A stretch of 14,034 bases of DNA from contig CALGWX010000187.1 in NCBI GenBank assembly GCA_937936215.1, positions 1 to 14,034 on the forward strand, read 5' to 3'. The stretch is from an uncultured Burkholderiaceae bacterium (GTDB taxonomy: Bacteria > Pseudomonadota > Gammaproteobacteria > Burkholderiales > Burkholderiaceae_F). This document shows positions 6,387-11,085 of this stretch, piece by piece (the first letter of the stretch is position 1; each line of letters starts with the position of its first letter). Under the pieces are notes generated by a model. It did not search any database. It was not told the DNA's origin and saw only the letters and a list, made by a program, of their open reading frames with translations. The translations under genes were made by a program, and so were the position numbers.

Positions 6387-6623
6387 CGTGGATTCCTTCG
6401 GATGGAGTCGTGGCCGCGGCCGTGAACCGATGGCGGCGCGGCAGGGCGCGCACTTTAGCGCATCGACACCGCGCACCGCCCGCTGACTGCCGAGCGCGGT
6501 CGCCTGGCGCGGGCGGCGGCGCAGGCCGCGCGGTGCGGCCGTGGTGCGGATCACATGGGCGAAGGGCGCTGCCCCGCGATGAGGGCCCGGCTGCGCGCTC
6601 GTCAAGGAAGCGCCCGGCGCCGG
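6387..6623 (-). other. Intergenic region upstream of serC
   Basis: This 237-bp gap separates the GT83 stop from serC. On the minus strand TAAAGT at 6457-6452 is the best -10-like hexamer (four of six), without a convincing -35. I see no clear terminator for the upstream operon, so read-through into serC cannot be excluded. Confidence 0.35.
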
Positions 6624-8282
6624 TCAGGGACCGTCACCGTCGTCGTCTTCGATCCGGTACCAGTTGTCGGAGACGCCGGCGAGATCCGCCCCGCGCCAGA
6701 CGTAGACGTTGCGGCCCTTGAACTTCTGCGCCAACTCGGGTGGCGTGCCACGCTCGTGCACGAGCGGCGTGCGCGCGTAGACGATCACGGCGCCGTCCGG
6801 GTGCTTGCTCGCCCACTGCAGCAGCGCCTGCGGCGAGCCGACGACGTGCAGCGGCCGCTCGAGCCGGCCGACGAACTGGAACTGGCCGTGATACTTGCCG
6901 AAGTGCGCGATCGGCCGGCCCTCCCGTTGCGCCTGGGCCAGGTGCCGGCTGACCGGCGTGATGTCATAGGCCTCGAAAATGGCGCGGCCGACGCCCGCGT
7001 ACAGGCCGACGACGACGGCCACCGCCGCGGCCGCGACCGTGGCCACCGTGGCGAGCCGGTCGCGCAGCGGCGCGGTGGCCACCACGACTGCCGCCGCGGC
7101 GAGTGTGGCCGCGGTCAGCCACACCAGCGGCCGGTCCGCCGGTTGCACCAGGTGCGCCAGCCGCGGCTGGGCGGCGGCCAGCAGCAGCGCGATGGCCAGC
7201 AAGGCGAACACGGCGGCCACGGTGACCACCTCCCACCCGCGCGTGTCTTTCAGCGCGGCCAGCCCGCCGGCGGCGAGCAAGGCGAACGCCGGAATCTCCG
7301 GCAGCAGGTACTGGATCTGCTTGCCCTTGAACAGCGAAAAGCCGATGAACACCGGCACGATCCACGCCAGCGCGAAGCGGGTGAGCAGCGTGCGGCCGGC
7401 GCGGGCCAGCGCCGCAAAGCCGCGCCAGACGGCCGGGAAGAACAGCCACGGCAACAGCAGTACCGGCGCGGTGGCGAAGTAGAACCAGATCGGCCGCAGG
7501 TGATGGTCGGTGCTGACCATGCGGTCGACCGACTGGCTCCAGAAGATCTCGCGGCCGAACTCGCGGCCGCCGGCGAGCGCCGTGGGCACCGCCCACGCCA
7601 GCGCGATCGCCGCGCCGACGAGCACCGCCAGCCCGACGCCGCCGTACCAGCCGCGCCACGACCGCGGCGCCGCGGCCGGCGCGGCCGCCAGCCACCAGGG
7701 TCCCAGCAGCGCCAGCGGCAGAAGGTGCAGCAGCGCCACCGGCCCCTTGGTGAGGATGCCTAGGCCGATGGCGGACCCCACCAGCAGCCAGGCGCGCAGT
7801 CCCCCGCCCGCGCCGGCAAGCGCGATGCCGAGCGCGCCGAGCAGGACGAAGAAGGCGAGCATGGTGTCGAACATCACCGCGCCGGTGAACACCATCCAGT
7901 ACAGGGCACTCGCGGTGACCAGCAGCGCGGTGGCGCGCACGTCGTCGCGGCCCGGCGCAAGCTGCCGCGCCAGCCGATCGAGGAGGAGCAGGGCGCCGAG
8001 GCCAAACAGGCCGGTCAGCAGCCGCGGCCACCACGCGTTGACGCCGAGCAGGCTCCAGCCCAGGTTGACCAGCCAGAACAGCAACGGCGGCTTGTGGCCG
8101 TAAAGCTCGCCGTTCAGGCGCAGCTGCAGCAGGTTGCCGGTCTGGTGCATTTCCCACGCCACCGTCAGGTAGCGGGTCTCGTCGACAGGCGTGATGGGCC
8201 GCACCGCGAGCACGCTGGCCATCAGAGCCAGCCAGAGCAGCGCCGCCAGCGGCAGCGCCTGGCGGCGCAGGTCGAGCGTCAT
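6624..8282 (-). CDS. ArnT-like glycosyltransferase (GT83/GT39 PMT-type), polyprenyl-phosphate sugar to lipid A or similar
   Basis: This is a 552-residue multi-spanning inner-membrane glycosyltransferase, the same length as ArnT. It should move a sugar from undecaprenyl phosphate onto an envelope glycolipid on the periplasmic face. The first periplasmic loop has the family's acidic motif in PVDETRY (D34, E35), and GHKPPLLFW (62-70) is a second conserved block. About 11-12 hydrophobic helices occupy residues 10-430, followed by a soluble C-terminal domain of about 120 residues. The ATG at 8280-8282 starts 37 bp after the LAB_N stop, with a weak AGGG ahead. Upstream partners are a GT2 and a LAB_N protein, which supports a lipid-linked sugar pathway. 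The sugar (aminoarabinose, hexosamine or other) cannot be deduced, so no arn or lgm symbol is assigned. Confidence 0.85.
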   Translation of the reverse strand: MTLDLRRQALPLAALLWLALMASVLAVRPITPVDETRYLTVAWEMHQTGNLLQLRLNGELYGHKPPLLFWLVNLGWSLLGVNAWWPRLLTGLFGLGALLLLDRLARQLAPGRDDVRATALLVTASALYWMVFTGAVMFDTMLAFFVLLGALGIALAGAGGGLRAWLLVGSAIGLGILTKGPVALLHLLPLALLGPWWLAAAPAAAPRSWRGWYGGVGLAVLVGAAIALAWAVPTALAGGREFGREIFWSQSVDRMVSTDHHLRPIWFYFATAPVLLLPWLFFPAVWRGFAALARAGRTLLTRFALAWIVPVFIGFSLFKGKQIQYLLPEIPAFALLAAGGLAALKDTRGWEVVTVAAVFALLAIALLLAAAQPRLAHLVQPADRPLVWLTAATLAAAAVVVATAPLRDRLATVATVAAAAVAVVVGLYAGVGRAIFEAYDITPVSRHLAQAQREGRPIAHFGKYHGQFQFVGRLERPLHVVGSPQALLQWASKHPDGAVIVYARTPLVHERGTPPELAQKFKGRNVYVWRGADLAGVSDNWYRIEDDDGDGP

Positions 8283-8319
8283 GAGACCGAGCCCTGTCGT
8301 GCGCGCAAGAAGGCGCCGG

Positions 8320-8610
8320 CTAGGCCGCCGCCGGCGGCGGCTCGGCGTCGCGGTGCTCGCGGTAGATCAGCCACAGGTTGCGCAGGTAAATGAACACCCC
8401 CAGTCCCTGGCCGACGATGAACACCGGGTCGCCGCGGTGCACGGCGTAGGTGAACAGCGTCGCGCCGCCGGCGAGGCTGAAGTACCAGAACGCCTTTGGC
8501 ACGACGCTGCGGCGCAGCCGCTCGCTCTTGATCCACTGCACCACGAAGCGCATGGTGAACAGGGCCTGGCCGAGGAAGCCGATCGCCAGCCAAATGGGGT
8601 CGTGTTCCAT
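8320..8610 (-). CDS. LAB_N-domain small membrane protein (lipid A biosynthesis N-terminal domain)
   Basis: This 96-residue integral membrane protein belongs to the stand-alone LAB_N family, named for the extra domain at the N-terminus of some LpxB proteins. It shows the typical opening (WLAIGFLGQALFTMRFVVQW), the KSERLRRSVVPKAFWYFS block and about three membrane helices, ending in GVFIYLRNLWLIYRE. Such proteins commonly sit between a GT2 and an ArnT-like transferase. Their place and small size suggest a role like ArnE/ArnF in flipping the polyprenyl-phosphate sugar, but this is inference. The ATG at 8608-8610 has AAAGGAG nine bases upstream. It lies 39 bp after the GT2 stop and 37 bp before the GT83 start. 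Confidence 0.9.
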   Translation of the reverse strand: MEHDPIWLAIGFLGQALFTMRFVVQWIKSERLRRSVVPKAFWYFSLAGGATLFTYAVHRGDPVFIVGQGLGVFIYLRNLWLIYREHRDAEPPPAAA

Positions 8611-8649
8611 CTTCGCTTGCTCCTTTCGGATTCGATGCGGCGGCCGGGC

Positions 8650-9444
8650 TCAGCGCGCTGCCGCCGGCCCGGAGGCGGCCGCCTCGGCATCGGCCAGCGT
8701 TTCCACTTCGGTCAGGCGAGTGCGGCGGCGCAGCCACATCACGCCGCCGAGGTCGACGAGCCCAACCCACAGCCGGTTCCACACGCCGTAGTGCGACTGC
8801 CCGCGCGTGCGCGGCCGGTGCCGCACCGGCACCGAGACCACCCGGCCGCCGATGCGGATCACCAGCGCCGGCAGGAAGCGGTGCATGTGGTCGAAGTAGG
8901 GCAGTTGCAGGAACGTATCCCGGGCGACGAGCTTCAGGCCGCAGCCGGTGTCGGGCGTGCCGTCGCCGAGCAGACGCGCGCGCACGCCATTGGCGATGCG
9001 CGAGGACAGCCGGCGCAGCCAGGTGTCGTTGCGGCGGGCGCGCCAGCCAGCCAACAGCAGCGGCGGCCGGCCCGGCTCGTCGCCGCCTTCCTCACGCCAG
9101 CGGGCGAGCAGGGCGGGGATGTCGGCGGGGTCGTTCTGGCCGTCGCCGTCGAGCGTGGCCACGAGGCGGCCGCGGGCCGCGCGCACGCCGGTGGCGATCG
9201 CCGTGCTCTGGCCCGCATTGCGGCGATGACGCAGCACGCGTAGGCGCGGAAAGCGGCGGGCCAGCTCGCGCAGCCGCTGCGGCGTGTCGTCGCTGCTGGC
9301 ATCGTCGACGAAGACCGCCTCAAAATCTACGCGACCGTCGAGCGCGGCGTGGATCTCCTCGATCAGCGCGTCGACGTTGTCGACCTCGTTGTGGACCGGA
9401 ACGACGACGGAAAGCTCAGGCAAGGGCAACCGACTCAAGGCCAA
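8650..9444 (-). CDS. GT2 family glycosyltransferase (DPM1/ArnC-like polyprenyl-phosphate sugar synthase)
   Basis: This cytoplasmic-face GT-A enzyme would load a nucleotide-sugar's sugar onto undecaprenyl phosphate. The 264 residues show the family motifs in order: SVVVPVHNEVDN (12-23), VFVDDASSDDT (44-54), RNAGQSTAIATG (75-86), the LDGDGQNDP metal-binding segment (98-106) and DTGCGLKLVARD (around 165). ArnC-type homologues usually carry two C-terminal membrane helices. Here only a short hydrophobic patch (VGLVDLGGVMWL) remains, so it is of the short DPM1 type. The start is uncertain: the frame is open to a stop near 9532, the annotated start is a TTG at 9442-9444, and TTG codons at 9438 and 9429 are alternatives. 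None has a clear ribosome site. It heads the three-gene operon. Confidence 0.88.
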   Translation of the reverse strand: MALSRLPLPELSVVVPVHNEVDNVDALIEEIHAALDGRVDFEAVFVDDASSDDTPQRLRELARRFPRLRVLRHRRNAGQSTAIATGVRAARGRLVATLDGDGQNDPADIPALLARWREEGGDEPGRPPLLLAGWRARRNDTWLRRLSSRIANGVRARLLGDGTPDTGCGLKLVARDTFLQLPYFDHMHRFLPALVIRIGGRVVSVPVRHRPRTRGQSHYGVWNRLWVGLVDLGGVMWLRRRTRLTEVETLADAEAAASGPAAAR

Positions 9445-9632
9445 GGTGCCGGGGGCCGCGACGGCGGTCGGCAGGAAGTCGAGGCGCGTGGCGCTGTCGG
9501 CAGCGCCGGCCGGTGATCGGTCAAGATTGGATCATCGCGCCCGCGAGAAAGGCCGCGATCGTAGCACCGGCGCGAGAGCGTCCCGCCCCCTGGCCCGGCC
9601 TCGCCGGCGCGGCGAATCGGGCTGGGCGCGGC

Positions 9633-9785
9633 GCGCGTCAAGCCGAGCCGCGTTCTCGGCGCGAGGCGTCGTACGCGATGCCCGCGTCGACATCGGCGGC
9701 AAGCGCGCGTTGGTACCGGCGGCAGGCGCGGGCCTATACCGGCGGCAGGTGCGCGTCAAGCCGAGCCAGGCGCGCTGCGCGAGGC
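9633..9785 (+). repeat. Degenerate direct repeat, 118-bp offset
   Basis: The 17-mer starting GCGCGTCAAGCC at 9633-9649 is repeated exactly at 9751-9767. CGCGAGGC recurs at the same 118-bp offset (9660-9667 and 9778-9785), so a unit of about 35 bp is duplicated, with divergence in between. Confidence 0.6.
9714..9753 (+). repeat. 17-bp tandem-like direct repeat (one mismatch)
   Basis: TACCGGCGGCAGG followed by YGCG occurs at 9714-9730 and 9737-9753, separated by six bases, with one C/T difference. The function is unknown. It overlaps the end of the 118-bp-offset repeat system. Confidence 0.6.
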
Positions 9786-9860
9786 TTTGCTGCGTGCGCG
9801 CGGATGTTTCTTCAACGCCGACGCCGGCCCTTCGCCGCCCCTGAGTTCGAAACCGGTTGC

Positions 9861-10787
9861 TCACCGGCCGCGCTGGCCGTTGGCGGGTGAGGCCGGAGCC
9901 GCGGTCGCGCGCTCGGCAGTGGCGGCGCCCGCGTCGATGCGTGCGATCAGGTCGCGCAGCGCCTGCCGATACCCCTCGGCGGCGAAGCTGTGCAGCCGGC
10001 TGTGCGAGCCGCCGGCAAACTCGATCCAGGTCGTGCCCTCGGGCGCCGCGTCGCGCAACTTGCGGCCGAGTTCGATCGGCACGGTGCGGTCGGCGGTGCC
10101 GTGCAACATCAGGATCGGCGCATCAACCCTGCCGATCTTTGACGCGGAGTCGAAGCGCAGGGTGGTCAGCCCGGCCCCGATGCGGCCCCAGAAGCCGGCG
10201 GCGGCTGCGACCTCGGGCAGGCTGGGGAAGGTCGATTCGACGATCAGCGCCGCGTAGTCGCGGCCGTGCTTCAGTTGGCTCGCCAGCTCGATCGCCACCG
10301 CGCCGCCGAGCGAATGGCCGTAGATCACGCGCCGGCGCGGATCGGGCTGCCGCAGCGTCAGTTCCTGCCACGCCAGCCAAGCGTCCTCGTAGATCGTCCG
10401 CTCCGAGGGCACGATCGGCGAACTGTAACCCCAGCCGCGATAGTCGACGGCGAGGATCGCGAAGCCCGCCTCGCGCAGCGCGTCGATCTTCGGCAGGTTC
10501 TGGAACAGGTGGCGGAAGGTGCCGTGCAGATAAAGCAGCGCCGGCGCCTGCGGATCGGGATGCGGCAGCCACCACAGCTGCACGTGCTCGGCGTCGCCAT
10601 CGGCCGGCCGCGGCACGGCGCGGTTGACGACCACGTCGCCGTGGCGGAGGCCGTCGAAGTCAGCGCCGACGGCCGGGGTGGGCCGCAGCGCTAATTGCCG
10701 CTGCTTGGTGTCGAGCCAGGCGCAGGAGCTGAGCACGAGGCTCGTCACGACGAGCAGCAAAGCACCGAGGCGTCGATTCGCGGCCAA
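9861..10787 (-). CDS. Lipoprotein alpha/beta-hydrolase
   Basis: This 308-residue serine hydrolase of the alpha/beta fold is probably anchored in the envelope as a lipoprotein. Residues 1-22 form a signal peptide with basic N-region, hydrophobic core LGALLLVVTSLVLS and lipobox LSSC, with C22 as the lipidated residue. The nucleophile is S159 in the elbow YGHSLGG, the acid is D233 in HGTADRTVP and the base is H262 in GGSHSR. YLHGT (86-90) supplies the oxyanion region, and DYRGWGYSS (115-123) is typical of the BEM46/ABHD13-like group. The start is TTG at 10785-10787, supported by GGAAGGAG five bases upstream and by the signal peptide beginning there. The last 25 residues are Ala-rich and probably disordered. 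The substrate is unknown (an ester or peptide). No operon partner is obvious. Confidence 0.88.
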   Translation of the reverse strand: MAANRRLGALLLVVTSLVLSSCAWLDTKQRQLALRPTPAVGADFDGLRHGDVVVNRAVPRPADGDAEHVQLWWLPHPDPQAPALLYLHGTFRHLFQNLPKIDALREAGFAILAVDYRGWGYSSPIVPSERTIYEDAWLAWQELTLRQPDPRRRVIYGHSLGGAVAIELASQLKHGRDYAALIVESTFPSLPEVAAAAGFWGRIGAGLTTLRFDSASKIGRVDAPILMLHGTADRTVPIELGRKLRDAAPEGTTWIEFAGGSHSRLHSFAAEGYRQALRDLIARIDAGAATAERATAAPASPANGQRGR

Positions 10788-11085
10788 GCAGGCTCCTTCC
10801 GATCAAGGAATCAGCGCGGCTTTCAGGCCAGGACGCGGGCGCTTGCCGGGCGGCCCGCACGCAGGCAGGCCAGTGGCAACGCCTCACCTGCACTTGCGGC
10901 CAGTGGCGGCTGCAAGGCCCGCCACCGCTGCGCAGTTGGCCACAACGGCCCGACCTCCGTCAAAGCGCCGAGGGGCAGCGCCTCCGCTCGGCGCATCGAC
11001 GCGGCGCGGGGGCTTGCTTTCCGCCCCCCTCGCCGCGGCGTTGCGCCCGTGCGCCGGGTCCCAGCTCCTGCGGCGGCGCCAACGG
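10788..11085. other. Intergenic gap between nrdJ and the lipoprotein hydrolase
   Basis: This 298-bp GC-rich gap has no supported gene. It contains a long imperfect hairpin downstream of nrdJ (11002-11035, separate entry) and two GGCCAGTGGC-like sequences near 10869 and 10909. It should also hold the promoter of the hydrolase gene, but I see no clear -10/-35 pair. Confidence 0.4.
11002..11035 (-). terminator. Possible terminator hairpin after nrdJ
   Basis: An inner stem pairs 11008-11013 with 11023-11028 (six GC pairs). An outer stem pairs 11002-11006 with 11031-11035 (five pairs), with a small internal loop between them and a nine-base apical loop. It lies about 50 bp after the nrdJ stop. 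The lack of a U-run makes classic Rho-independent termination uncertain. It could act as a 3' stabilising structure. Confidence 0.4.

Larger units (their letters stand above)
9445..9860. other. Gene-free 416-bp stretch with short repeats
   Basis: No frame here looks coding: the available frames give Arg/Ala/Pro-rich shadow proteins with no family signature. The stretch carries two pairs of 17-bp direct repeats (9633-9649 with 9751-9767; 9714-9730 with 9737-9753). It should also include the promoter of the glycosyltransferase operon. A TTGACC at 9524-9519 on the minus strand is the only -35-like match, without a good -10. No convincing terminator for the upstream lipoprotein gene is visible. 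Confidence 0.5.

Noticed and set aside
5103..6425. 440-codon plus-strand frame opposite serC
   Set aside because: It is antisense to serC and has a His/Arg/Val-rich composition typical of GC-rich shadows.
9633..9785. Possible CRISPR-like array from the 17-bp repeats
   Set aside because: There are only two copies of each repeat, with unequal spacing and no cas genes nearby.
9532..9864. 110-codon minus-strand frame in the repeat-containing gap
   Set aside because: It is low-complexity Arg/Ala/Pro sequence with no ribosome site and no family resemblance. It overlaps the repeats.
9840..9870. TTCGAA-containing segment resembling a tRNA T-arm
   Set aside because: No acceptor stem, D-arm or anticodon arm can be built around it.
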